DNA of 64,000 bases from Oscillospiraceae bacterium (GCA_015068225.1 SVKX01000002.1:94674-158673); one strand, 5' to 3'; shown: positions 43,861 through 52,470, numbered from the stretch's first letter. A program made the numbers and translations. Notes: a model not told the origin generated them from the letters alone.

Positions 43861-45109
43861 TTCCCTGCCAGTATTGCATGGCGGCCTGCTCCAGCTTGTT
43901 GGAACCATATTCATAATATCTGGTGCCTGCCAACTCATCCGGCAGGTACTGTTGCTTTACCCAGTGATTGGGATAATCATGGGGATACAAATACCCTTGT
44001 TCCCGTTCCATCGTATAGGTATCTGCGTGTACATTCTGCAGGTGTCTGGGAAAATCTCCGCCTTTTCCCTTGCGAATGTCTGCGAGGGCCGCGTCCAAAG
44101 CCAGATGGCCGGAATTGGACTTGGGGCTGGTAGCCATTAAGACTGCGGCATCTCCAAGAGGAATTCTCGCCTCCGGCATGCCAAGCATCAGTGCCATATC
44201 CACGCAGGACTTCACAATGGGGATAATTTGGGGAAAAGCCAGACCCACATCCTCCGCCGCAATAACCATCAGTCTACGGCAGGCAGATTGCATCTGCCCC
44301 GCTTCCAGCAAACGGGCAAGATAATACACCGCAGCATCCGGGTCAGAGCCTCGAATGGATTTTTGCAGAGCGGACAAAAGATCATAGTAATTGTCTCCGT
44401 CCCGGTCGGCACGCATGGCGCTTTTCTGAGTGACAGCCTTGGCATCTTCCAGTGTAAGCGTAAGTGTGCCCTCTTTCGGGTCTCCGGCGGAGAACAAAAC
44501 CTCAACCGCATTCATCGCCTTGCGCAGATCCCCGCCGCAGGCGCCAGCGATATATTCCAGCGCACCGCTTTCGGGCTGTGCTTTCAGTGCGGTGCGTTCC
44601 TCCAGAAATTTCACAGCCCTGTGGATCGCCTGCAGCGCCGCACCGGCAGATATCTGCTTAAACTCAAAAACTGTGGAGCGGCTGAGTATAGCGTTAAATA
44701 CATAAAAGTAGGGATTTTCCGTAGTGGAAGCGATCAGAGTGATCTTTCCGTTTTCAATATGCTCCAAAAGTGACTGCTGCTGCTTTTTATTGAAAGACTG
44801 AATCTCATCCAGATACAGCAGCACACCGTTGGGCGCCATAAAGGTATCCAGCTGGGCAACAATGTCTTTAATGTCCGCAGTAGAGGCCGTTGTAGCATTG
44901 AGCTTGTATAGAGTACGGTTGGTCTGCTTCGCAATAATGTTGGCAACAGTGGTCTTACCTGTGCCGCTGGGGCCATAAAAGATCATGTTAGGAATATTTC
45001 CAGAATCGATCAGACGGCGCAGTACCGCGCCGGTTCCCAGAATATGCTCCTGTCCATACACCTGATCCAGAGTTTGAGGACGCAGAAGATCCGCAAGTGG
45101 CTGATACAT
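43847..45109 (-). CDS. rarA: Replication-associated recombination protein A (AAA+ ATPase)
   Basis: 420 residues from the ATG at 45109 (AAAGGAG upstream). 'YGPSGTGKTTVANIIAK' is Walker A, 'LLYLDEIQSFNKKQQ' Walker B, and a C-terminal MgsA tetramerisation domain follows. Clamp-loader-like ATPase acting at stalled replication forks. The longer open frame upstream has no ribosome site. Confidence 0.94.
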   Translation of the reverse strand: MYQPLADLLRPQTLDQVYGQEHILGTGAVLRRLIDSGNIPNMIFYGPSGTGKTTVANIIAKQTNRTLYKLNATTASTADIKDIVAQLDTFMAPNGVLLYLDEIQSFNKKQQQSLLEHIENGKITLIASTTENPYFYVFNAILSRSTVFEFKQISAGAALQAIHRAVKFLEERTALKAQPESGALEYIAGACGGDLRKAMNAVEVLFSAGDPKEGTLTLTLEDAKAVTQKSAMRADRDGDNYYDLLSALQKSIRGSDPDAAVYYLARLLEAGQMQSACRRLMVIAAEDVGLAFPQIIPIVKSCVDMALMLGMPEARIPLGDAAVLMATSPKSNSGHLALDAALADIRKGKGGDFPRHLQNVHADTYTMEREQGYLYPHDYPNHWVKQQYLPDELAGTRYYEYGSNKLEQAAMQYWQGIKKP

Positions 45110-45202
45110 AGGCCGCTCCTTTCGTTTTTTTCCATTATAGCATGGCAGTGCAATAAATTCCAGATATTTTTTAAAAATTTTAGAATATTTGTTCGCAATG
45201 CA

Positions 45203-45228
45203 AAATCCCCCTCTATGGAGGGGGATTT
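45203..45228 (-). terminator. Terminator after the GTPase-YcgQ fusion gene
   Basis: An 11-bp stem AAATCCCCCTC/GAGGGGGATTT with a TATG loop; the minus strand continues TTTTGC. Confidence 0.78.
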
Positions 45229-45230
45229 CA

Positions 45231-46172
45231 TTAAAAGGTTGTAACATCCTGCTCCGCAGGCTCTGCGGGCAGAACCTCAAGGGCGGTCAGAACAGGTCCT
45301 AACTCTCCGTGATAAAGAGGGTGCTTTTCCGCGGTGATCTTGGCTGTGACCATGACCCAGGAGCGGGACTCCAAAGATGCGGCATCGGCATAGTGGCACG
45401 GCACTCCGCAGAACTGGATGTCATCCATACAGCAGGTCATCACAAACCGGCCAGGGGCAAACATGCCGTTCTTCTCTCTGCGCAGCATGGCGACCTGCGC
45501 CTGAAAACGAACGGTCTTGCCATCATATTTCTTAGGCTCTTCCGTCACATCCCGATACCAGAGAGCATAGTCCGCATCCTTGATTTCGATGATCGGAGTG
45601 TTGATATCGAAAGGAAGCGGGTCTTCCACATCATCAAACGCGGTGGAGCCATCGATATAATCATAGAGAATGTCAATCCTGCGGTTGGCTGCTCTGGCGA
45701 TTTTGTGGAAGGGCATTGTATCTGCGCCTTTTTCCAGCCGGTTAAAGACCACCATCTGGGCACCCACAAGCTTGTCCATAACCAGATTACGCATATTGGC
45801 ATTATAGGTCATAAAAGTTGTGGAATCCGCGAAGAGAACCTCCTGCGCCACCACCCAATTCTCTGGGAATCTTGTATACAGATCCCCTACCAGCTGCATG
45901 CCATTAAGCTCTGCGACCACCCGCTGTGCTTTGCAGTTTTTCGCCAGAGTCTGCAGTTGTTTGGTTGTAACTGTCTGCTGATCCAAAACTTCCAGATGAA
46001 TATTCTGGTGAGGATATGTGGAGAAATCGTATTCCTCCTCTCCTTCTTCAAATACCAGCAGAAGGGTGCGCTCTCCGGCATTGAATCGAGGGTCCTCCAG
46101 AGTCTCCTGAATAAACTTGGTCTTTCCGGAGTCCAGAAATCCGGTAAATACATAAACAGGGATCTGCTGCAT
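45231..46172 (-). CDS. G3E family GTPase fused to a YcgQ-like (DUF1980) domain
   Basis: 313 residues. The N-terminus 'VYVFTGFLDSGKTKFIQETL' is a G3E P-loop, and the domain runs to about residue 195 ('ADSTTFMTYNANMRNLVMDKLV', 'VVFNRLEKGADT'). No CxCC metal motif is seen. The C-terminal part (about 205-300, 'YDGKTVRFQAQVAML', then 'GRFVMTCCMDDIQFCGVPC') looks like the C-terminal domain of B. subtilis YcgQ, a zinc-associated envelope protein. It starts 12 bp after its neighbour, another G3E GTPase. Probable metal allocation or envelope metal handling. Confidence 0.8.
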   Translation of the reverse strand: MQQIPVYVFTGFLDSGKTKFIQETLEDPRFNAGERTLLLVFEEGEEEYDFSTYPHQNIHLEVLDQQTVTTKQLQTLAKNCKAQRVVAELNGMQLVGDLYTRFPENWVVAQEVLFADSTTFMTYNANMRNLVMDKLVGAQMVVFNRLEKGADTMPFHKIARAANRRIDILYDYIDGSTAFDDVEDPLPFDINTPIIEIKDADYALWYRDVTEEPKKYDGKTVRFQAQVAMLRREKNGMFAPGRFVMTCCMDDIQFCGVPCHYADAASLESRSWVMVTAKITAEKHPLYHGELGPVLTALEVLPAEPAEQDVTTF

Positions 46173-46183
46173 AACGGTGCTCC

Positions 46184-47395
46184 TTATACGCCAAATAGCG
46201 CGGCGATAGCAGCCTCATCCAAAGATGCGCCAATGACGCACAGCCGGCCAATGACAGCCGCGCAGCCAGTGCGGACATCCGCTTCACCAGGAACATGGTC
46301 AAAGTGGATCCAGCTGCCATCCTCTGCTGCAACGATGCCCTTTGCACGAAGCACGATGCCGTATTTTTCGGAATCCAGCTCTGCCAGCGCATGGGAGATG
46401 CTCTCAGGGGTAAACTTTCTTGCTGTTTCAACGCCCCAGGAAGTAAACACTTCATCTGCATGATGATGGTGGTGATGTTCGTGCTCATCATGATGATGAC
46501 CATTGCAGCAGTTGTGCTCATGCTCCTCCTCGTGGTGATGACCATGGCAGCAGTGATGCTCATGTTCCTCCTCATGGTGGTGACCGTGACAGCAGTGGTG
46601 CTCCTGCTCCTCCTCATGGTGATGACCATGGCAGCAGTGATGATCATGCTCTTCCTCATGGTGGTGGCCGTGGCAGCAATGGTGCTCGTGCTCCTCCTCG
46701 TGGTGGTGGCCATGGCAGCAGTGATGCTCATGCTCTTCCTCGTGGTGGTGACCGTGGCAGCAGTGATGCTCCTGCTCCAGTTCATCAAGAGCATCTGCCA
46801 GGGTTTCTGTTCCCTCCATGGCCTGGCGGAGCTGGTCGCCTGTCAGCTGGTCCCAGGGTGTGGTTACCAACGCTGCAGAGGGATTATGCTCCCGCAGCAG
46901 CGCAACTGCGGCATCCAGCTTTGTCTGAGGGATTGCGTCTGTACGGGACAAAACAATGGTGGATGCATGCTCTACCTGATTGTTGTAAAACTCACCAAAG
47001 TTCTTCATATAGACCTTGACCTTGCCAGCATCCACAACCGCCACAGTGAAGCCCAAAGAAACATCTGCATTCGTAACCTTGTTGACTGCGGCGACCACAT
47101 CGGAAAGCTTGCCCACTCCGGAGGGTTCAATAATGATCCGGTCAGGTGCATATTCCGAAATAACCTGAGTCAGCGCCTTGCCAAAATCACCCACAAGGGA
47201 GCAGCAGATGCAGCCGGAATTCATTTCTGTAACATTGATGCCCGCATCCTGCAAAAAGCCGCCGTCAATGCCGATCTCACCAAATTCATTTTCGATAAGA
47301 ACAAGCTTTTCGCCCTTATATGCTTCGCTGATCATTTTTTTGATTAGTGTGGTCTTACCTGCGCCAAGGAAACCCGAGTAGATATCGATTTTCAT
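46184..47395 (-). CDS. COG0523 (CobW-type) metallochaperone GTPase with His/Cys-rich repeat array
   Basis: 403 residues. 'IYSGFLGAGKTTLI' is the P-loop (about 6-19) and 'GCICCSLVGD' carries the CxCC metal motif (Cys 62, 64, 65). Base specificity 'SRTD' replaces the usual NKxD. From residue 212 to 314, seven copies of a 14-residue unit HHCCHGHHHEEEHE (six near-perfect, one degenerate ending in a His run) form a metal-binding insertion ahead of the CobW C-terminal domain (about 315-403). Such proteins deliver zinc, nickel or cobalt. AGAAGGTGATTTT precedes the ATG. It is first of the two-gene GTPase operon with its own promoter. Confidence 0.92.
   Translation of the reverse strand: MKIDIYSGFLGAGKTTLIKKMISEAYKGEKLVLIENEFGEIGIDGGFLQDAGINVTEMNSGCICCSLVGDFGKALTQVISEYAPDRIIIEPSGVGKLSDVVAAVNKVTNADVSLGFTVAVVDAGKVKVYMKNFGEFYNNQVEHASTIVLSRTDAIPQTKLDAAVALLREHNPSAALVTTPWDQLTGDQLRQAMEGTETLADALDELEQEHHCCHGHHHEEEHEHHCCHGHHHEEEHEHHCCHGHHHEEEHDHHCCHGHHHEEEQEHHCCHGHHHEEEHEHHCCHGHHHEEEHEHNCCNGHHHDEHEHHHHHHADEVFTSWGVETARKFTPESISHALAELDSEKYGIVLRAKGIVAAEDGSWIHFDHVPGEADVRTGCAAVIGRLCVIGASLDEAAIAALFGV
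46454..46762. repeat. 42-bp coding tandem repeats encoding the His/Cys-rich array
   Basis: Seven head-to-tail copies; the plus-strand unit is like TGATGCTCATGCTCCTCCTC then GTGGTGATGACCATGGCAGCAG. Period 42 bp, in frame, no unique spacers. Confidence 0.92.
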
Positions 47396-47428
47396 AAAAT
47401 CACCTTCTAAAGAATTTTTCTGCCAGAT

Positions 47429-47457
47429 ATTATACCACTTTATGCAAATATTGACAA
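47429..47457 (-). promoter_or_regulatory. Promoter of the GTPase pair
   Basis: On the minus strand TTGTCA, a 17-bp spacer and TATAAT. I see no clear Zur-type palindrome around it. Confidence 0.78.
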
Positions 47458-47527
47458 GTCAAAATTCTATGAAGTTTCGACACATTCCCCTTGATTCCGG
47501 TAGAAGCCTTCCATTACTCTATAAACT

Positions 47528-47590
47528 GGTGGGCGACCCCAGCTGCGACAAGCCCACCACCGCCGTCCCGGCTTTCCCCCGGGACGGCGG
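47528..47590 (-). other. Two adjacent strong hairpins after the DUF3794-LysM gene
   Basis: CCGCCGTCCCGG/CCGGGACGGCGG (12 bp, loop 7) next to GGTGGGC/GCCCACC (7 bp). Neither has a T-run on the minus strand. They lie between the stop at 47599 and the divergent GTPase promoter. Probable transcript end or processing signal, otherwise unexplained. Confidence 0.5.
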
Positions 47591-47598
47591 AATTTATA

Positions 47599-49101
47599 TC
47601 AGCAGACTGGGATCAGCAACAACTGGTCTGCATCAGGTTCCTGTTGGAGCTGATTGGTCTTTTTAATCGCTTCAACGGTAGAGCCACACTCTTTTGCAAG
47701 ATCCCAAAGTCTGGCATCTGCTGCCCTGCGAAGGATCAGCGATGGACGATTGGGATCTGCTTCCTGCAATTCCCCCACATTCAGCGCAGTTACCATAGGG
47801 AGTCCACGGCGTGAGTGGACCGCCAGATTCATGACAACACCATCATCGATCTGTATCCCATCTGCACTTATGGAGGCTTTTGGAAAACCACAGTTTAATA
47901 AATGTACTTCCGCGTCGTTGTTTCTGTCGGATATCAATTCCCGCATTTCTTCCGAACGGGCATTCATACATTGCAGCGCGCCACCGGCGTCATAGCACAA
48001 TACCTGATACTGAGCGGGAAGCTCCACCTGAATCGCATCCCCTCTTTGCCGGCAGGCAGGATGCTCCCGCTGGCAGAATACATCCACAACACTTTCATAT
48101 TCTCCCCGGATTTGAGCACCATACTGTATCTTTTCCTGCTGCGCATCCAGCAGCATGGGCACATCCAGCTCCGCAAGCTGAATATCCACCTGACGGAAGG
48201 GGCTGTATGCATCCTCCACCAGTTCCAGCATGGTCCGGTCATAGATCACATATTGCACTGTGATCCCGACTTTTATCAGGATTTTTCCATCCTCTCCCAA
48301 TTCTGCCTCCAACCCGGTCAACAGCGGCAGAATCCATGCGGTAGCATTGCTCCCGTATTCTTTATCCAGATCTGAGAACTGCGAAAACGGCAGCTCTGTA
48401 TCCCAGCTGTTCAATGCACCGTCATCGCTTCTGTACAGCATATGAAGCAGCGCCTTTCCCCGAAATACCAGTCTTCCTGCAAGGATCTTCTGCTCTGTAA
48501 TCTCCGGAAGCAGCTCATAGCGCAGAATTTTCTGGATCTGGGGAAGAGACTGCGGAACGGAGATCTGCTCATCCATTTGAAAAGATTTTTCCCCTGCCTC
48601 CTGAGGAAGCTGCACAGGATATGTTTCTTTCAAAAGCGCGATATCCTCGGGCATCTGTGCCGGTGGAGCATAAACCTCCATATCCACCGGTTCAAAAGCC
48701 TGCCCAAGCATGTCAACCACCGCCCTGAGCATCAGTTTTCTGGCAGAGATGCTTCTGGCATCCACACTTTTCAGCAGTGCAGATACGCAGATCGTCCCAT
48801 CCCGCTGGGTGTCCGAAAAGTCCCATTTTTCCTGAAAGGGTATCCACGAATCAATACTTCTGGGCTCTGACCCATCCTCCGGCTGGTACAAAACCCATAC
48901 CATGACCCCGCCGGATACGTTCATGCCGTTGCCCCGCCACTCTTTTCCGCGAATCAGAGTTTGCCCCCAGCAGCCCAGAACCCTTCCGATATCCGGCATG
49001 GAGTCCGGAACGCGGATCTCCTGGGTTTGTTCCTGGGTCTGAAGCTGACTGATCACCCTCCTGAGACACGGACATACGGATTTATTGAATTGCAATTCCA
49101 T
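47599..49101 (-). CDS. DUF3794 (SPOCS) and LysM domain protein, sporulation type
   Basis: 500 residues. The start 'VCPCLRRVISQLQTQEQTQE' and repeated 'VPDSMPDIGRVL...G...VRG' type segments are those of SPOCS/DUF3794 domains (apparently three), and the C-terminus has a LysM motif ('DLAKECGSTVEAIKKTNQL', about 455-500). The layout is that of SipL, which links the spore cortex to the coat morphogenetic protein SpoIVA. AAGGAG is 8 nt from the ATG at 49101. No signal peptide, as expected for a mother-cell protein. Confidence 0.85.
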   Translation of the reverse strand: MELQFNKSVCPCLRRVISQLQTQEQTQEIRVPDSMPDIGRVLGCWGQTLIRGKEWRGNGMNVSGGVMVWVLYQPEDGSEPRSIDSWIPFQEKWDFSDTQRDGTICVSALLKSVDARSISARKLMLRAVVDMLGQAFEPVDMEVYAPPAQMPEDIALLKETYPVQLPQEAGEKSFQMDEQISVPQSLPQIQKILRYELLPEITEQKILAGRLVFRGKALLHMLYRSDDGALNSWDTELPFSQFSDLDKEYGSNATAWILPLLTGLEAELGEDGKILIKVGITVQYVIYDRTMLELVEDAYSPFRQVDIQLAELDVPMLLDAQQEKIQYGAQIRGEYESVVDVFCQREHPACRQRGDAIQVELPAQYQVLCYDAGGALQCMNARSEEMRELISDRNNDAEVHLLNCGFPKASISADGIQIDDGVVMNLAVHSRRGLPMVTALNVGELQEADPNRPSLILRRAADARLWDLAKECGSTVEAIKKTNQLQQEPDADQLLLIPVC

Positions 49102-49166
49102 GCACATCACTCCTTATCCCAACTATGCTACTAAACTTTATTCACCGCAGGACAAGTTTATGCCAT

Positions 49167-49316
49167 CTATTTTTTCCCTGTGCACCAAAAGCCCAGTACC
49201 ATAATGCTCACACCTGCACAAAAACTGAAGAATCCGGATTCCAGCAGTGTACCGACCAGAAGTCCAAATCCAAACGCAACCAAGGCGCAGCCGCAAAGCT
49301 GATTCTTCCGGCACAT
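49167..49316 (-). CDS. 49-residue two-segment membrane protein, unknown function
   Basis: MCRKNQLCGCALVAFGFG onward, ending VLGFWCTGKK. Two hydrophobic stretches (about 9-25 and 31-45) with a short loop, cysteines near the start (C2, C8, C10). AGGGGGTG lies 5 nt before the ATG, inside the 3' arm of a terminator-like hairpin. Similar tiny 'CGCALLAFG' proteins occur in Clostridia as far as I recall. It sits between the class B PBP gene and the sporulation gene on the same strand. Confidence 0.7.
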   Translation of the reverse strand: MCRKNQLCGCALVAFGFGLLVGTLLESGFFSFCAGVSIMVLGFWCTGKK

Positions 49317-49319
49317 AAA

Positions 49320-49353
49320 AACACCCCCTGCACAAATCGTATGCAGGGAGTGT
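49320..49353 (-). terminator. Terminator after the class B PBP gene, overlapping the next ribosome site
   Basis: On the minus strand ACACTCCCTGCA pairs with TGCAGGGGGTGT (one U-G wobble), followed by TTTTT and then ATG. The 3' arm is also the AGGGGGTG ribosome site of the 49-codon gene. Confidence 0.7.
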
Positions 49354-49379
49354 TTGATATTTTACTGGATTTCGTACTA

Positions 49380-50756
49380 TCAGCTGTGATTATCCATGGC
49401 TTCTTTGCAGGCAGTCAGAACTTTTGAAAGAATGGGAACGCACACCGGCCGGCCGTAGCCGCCGTCCTCAATGGCTGCGATAAACGCAAGGGGATATTCT
49501 TCATCCGCCACAAAGCCTGTAAACATGGCATTGGGCTTTTTCCCGCCGCCGACCTCAGCCGTTCCGGATTTTGCGCAGACAGTCAGCCCGGGGAAGCTGT
49601 CATCGCCGTAATAGTTTTCCACATTGTTCCGAAGATACTCCTGGAGAATAGCGGCGGTCTCGCTGGACATGATCCGTCCGTCGGACTGTGGTTTTGCCTG
49701 ATAGGTTACGCTGCCGCCCACCTTGATCTGTGAGATAAGATGGGGCTTGACACCGGTCCCTCCTGTAGCGATGGCACCAATAAAGGACATATACCGGCAG
49801 GGATTGATCAGATCCTTATGCTGTCCAATGGCACTCCACGCCAGCTGAACCGGTGCAGCCGCACTCAATTCTACATTTCCGGAGGCAGTGGTAATTCCGT
49901 CAAAACTCAGACTTTCTGTGATCCCGAACTGAGAAACATACCGCTGCAGCACATCCTTACCAAGAATACCGGCGATCTGCGCAAAGGAACAGTTGCAGGA
50001 TTTGGCAAAGGCCTCCTGAAAGGTCAGCGTGCCATGGGCCTGTTCGCAGGTAACCGTATCCACACCATATTCCACCGTGCCGGTGCAGGTAAAGGTTTGA
50101 TTCTGAATTTCCGGCATAGTCTCCAATGCAGCAGCAACCGTGACGATCTTAAAGATAGAGCCGGGTGTGTAGGCTGACTGGATAAACCGGTTTACATACA
50201 CGCCGCTATATGCGCCATTTGCATCTGATGCAAAATCCGGGATATTATCCGGATCATAGGTGGGCGTGGTTACTGCACAAAGGATCTCGCCGGTTTTATA
50301 ATTATATACCGCCACAGTTCCTTTGTAATCTCCCATGGCCTCCAGCGCTGCCATCTGCACTGTGGCAGAAAGGGTCATCGTTGCCTGTCCGCCCACGCCG
50401 CCATAGGCATATACGCCGCCTATCGGGTCAAAGCCAATCAGCTCTGACGCATAGTGGGAAAGAGCGGGGGCGCTGATGCTTCCCTTTCGGTCACCCAACC
50501 AATGAAGGGTAGCACTGCGAAGGGTATCGTTTTGGGCATAGGTCCGGTTGTTTCGAAGATCCAGCAGCAGGACGCCCTCCCGGTCTGCGACAACGCCACA
50601 GCCGATATTACCTGCATTGTAAACATGAGGAGAGCCGGAAAACAGGATCCATTTTCCGGAACCGATAAAGTATTCCCCTACAAAGAAGCTGGTTCCCAGA
50701 GCAAGGATCAATACAAGCACCAGAAGCAATCTGGCGCGTCCCATGATTCTATTCAT
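49380..50756 (-). CDS. Class B penicillin-binding protein (transpeptidase)
   Basis: 458 residues. One N-terminal membrane anchor (about 7-30), a short pedestal, then a transpeptidase domain with SIFK (Ser200, Lys203), SCN (253-255) and KSG (396-398, a KTG variant). It is shorter than FtsI or SpoVD because the N-terminal domain is reduced, similar to PbpA-type partners of RodA-like proteins. GGAGG supports the ATG at 50756, overlapping the end of the ftsW-like gene. The two probably form a polymerase-crosslinker pair. Confidence 0.92.
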   Translation of the reverse strand: MNRIMGRARLLLVLVLILALGTSFFVGEYFIGSGKWILFSGSPHVYNAGNIGCGVVADREGVLLLDLRNNRTYAQNDTLRSATLHWLGDRKGSISAPALSHYASELIGFDPIGGVYAYGGVGGQATMTLSATVQMAALEAMGDYKGTVAVYNYKTGEILCAVTTPTYDPDNIPDFASDANGAYSGVYVNRFIQSAYTPGSIFKIVTVAAALETMPEIQNQTFTCTGTVEYGVDTVTCEQAHGTLTFQEAFAKSCNCSFAQIAGILGKDVLQRYVSQFGITESLSFDGITTASGNVELSAAAPVQLAWSAIGQHKDLINPCRYMSFIGAIATGGTGVKPHLISQIKVGGSVTYQAKPQSDGRIMSSETAAILQEYLRNNVENYYGDDSFPGLTVCAKSGTAEVGGGKKPNAMFTGFVADEEYPLAFIAAIEDGGYGRPVCVPILSKVLTACKEAMDNHS

Positions 50757-52470
50757 TCTCCAGCCTCCCTTCTCTGGACTGGCGTACCGCAAAGCTGGCA
50801 TTTTGCCGAGTATCCGAGGCTTTTATAAACGCCAGAAGTCCCCATGCACAGATCATGCTGGAGCCACCGTTGGACACAAAGGGAAAGGTAACGCCAGTCA
50901 GGGGCAGTACATCCAAAGTGCCCAGGGCATTAAAGATCGTCTGCACCAGCAGGATTCCCGCAGCAGTGCAGGCGCCAATCGTATAAAAACTGCTCCGCGC
51001 CATAGCAGCTGTCCGCAGAGCAAACAGTGCCAGAACGATCACGCAGACGATCAGCATGATGCAGATCAGAAGCCCCCATTCCTCCGACAATGTAGCGACA
51101 ACCACATCAGAATCTGCGGCAAACACATTTTTCATCCATCCGTTTCCGGCACCAAGACCCAAAAGTCCACCGGAAGCGATGCACATCAGCGATCGTGTCT
51201 GCTGATAGCCTGCACCCAGAGGATCCTCCCAGATATGTCGCCAGACAGCAAACCTACGCAGAGCATGGGGCGCGATCTTCAGAGCCAGAACGCCGGCAAA
51301 TCCCAAGGAAGTACAGGCAAGGGCAATGGTACCCACACTGCCGGAGCGAAGGTAGGCAATCAGAAGAAAAGCCACAAAGAAAATAAGCGCAGTGCCAAAA
51401 TCATTCATCACAGCAAGGCAGGCGCAGATGGCAACGGTATATACGATAAACAAAAGAATGTTTCGCTTGTTCATGATCCGGTCCATAGTAGAAGCGCCCA
51501 TGAACACAAAGCAAACCTTGGCAAGCTCAGAGGGCTGAATGGATAGAGATCCGATCACAAGCCAGTTCTTTGCACCGTGATACTCTTTGCCAAAAAGCAG
51601 CGTGATCAAAAGCAACAGGATTCCGGCTATGCCTGCATAGTAGCGCATCTTTTTTGCCCGCTCCAGATCCCGCACAGCCCAGCCTACGCCAAGAAAAGCG
51701 CCAAGGCCAAGGATCATGGCCAAGAGCTGTTTCACTGTCTCACCCGGCCTTGTAGCCGCAATGGCAGCCATTCCCATGGTGCAAAGGAAGAAAGCAATGG
51801 TCTCCTGCTCAAAGGACGGCTTTTGGATTACCAGATAGAAAACCATAAGCGCCCACTGGCAAAACGCTATTCCAAAAAAGCCGTAAAAGATGGAGTCCAG
51901 ATGCTCCGCCCGGGCAGTCATCAGGTAAGAAACACAGATAAAACCCTGAATCAATGTCAAAAGCATGAGATTGACAAGACTAAAAAGCGGGCTGGCAGCT
52001 TTGGTGCGAAGCTCTGCAAGCTTCAATTCCTGCTTGCGTGAGATCGGAATCAGGTGCATATCCACACCGCCGATGTTGATCGTGTCCTCAGGCTCAATGG
52101 CGCAAATATCGATCTTTTTTCCATTGACACAGGTACCGCTTTTGGATCCGGCATCCGTAATGCTCCAGCTGCCGTCGTCATAGCGGGTCAGCACTGCGTG
52201 GTTGCGGGAGATAGTGGGCACATCAATTACCACATCGCTGCGTCTGCTGCGGCCGATCACATTTTCCCAGTGAGTAATGGGCAGCTTTCTGCCGTTTGGC
52301 AAACAGAGCCAAGCCCAGATCTCCGGCTCTCTGCGAAAGGTAGTCAAGGGTTTGGCGGTGCGGTAAAGCAGCAATGCTGCCAGCGCCGGAATCAAAAACC
52401 GCAGCACTGCCTGAAATACATGAACATAAGAATCCTCCAGCTGAAGAAAACCTGAAAGCCAGCTATCCAC
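50749..52470 (-). CDS. FtsW/RodA/SpoVE family glycosyltransferase with N-terminal FHA domain
   Basis: 573 residues from GTG at 52470 (AAGGAGG upstream). One membrane segment (about 20-38) precedes an FHA domain (about 60-135: 'VIGRSRRSDVVID', 'ISRNHAVL', 'SGTCVNGKKI'), then about ten SEDS membrane segments ending 'LTGVTFPFVSNGGSSMICAW'. SEDS proteins polymerise lipid II glycan strands. The FHA domain should bind phosphothreonine, which suggests Ser/Thr kinase input. It overlaps the PBP gene by 8 nt. Confidence 0.93.
   Translation of the reverse strand: MDSWLSGFLQLEDSYVHVFQAVLRFLIPALAALLLYRTAKPLTTFRREPEIWAWLCLPNGRKLPITHWENVIGRSRRSDVVIDVPTISRNHAVLTRYDDGSWSITDAGSKSGTCVNGKKIDICAIEPEDTINIGGVDMHLIPISRKQELKLAELRTKAASPLFSLVNLMLLTLIQGFICVSYLMTARAEHLDSIFYGFFGIAFCQWALMVFYLVIQKPSFEQETIAFFLCTMGMAAIAATRPGETVKQLLAMILGLGAFLGVGWAVRDLERAKKMRYYAGIAGILLLLITLLFGKEYHGAKNWLVIGSLSIQPSELAKVCFVFMGASTMDRIMNKRNILLFIVYTVAICACLAVMNDFGTALIFFVAFLLIAYLRSGSVGTIALACTSLGFAGVLALKIAPHALRRFAVWRHIWEDPLGAGYQQTRSLMCIASGGLLGLGAGNGWMKNVFAADSDVVVATLSEEWGLLICIMLIVCVIVLALFALRTAAMARSSFYTIGACTAAGILLVQTIFNALGTLDVLPLTGVTFPFVSNGGSSMICAWGLLAFIKASDTRQNASFAVRQSREGRLENE

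Noticed and set aside
46454..46762. CRISPR-like direct repeats
   Set aside because: The 42-bp units are head to tail without spacers and in frame within a GTPase gene.
46295..47347. A 350-codon frame of Met/Val/Leu-rich repeats on the plus strand
   Set aside because: It is the antisense of the His-rich repeat array; the His codons read backward as Met, Val and Leu codons and mimic a membrane protein.
47442..47666. A 74-codon ORF on the plus strand
   Set aside because: No ribosome site, crosses the two hairpins and runs antisense into the DUF3794-LysM gene.
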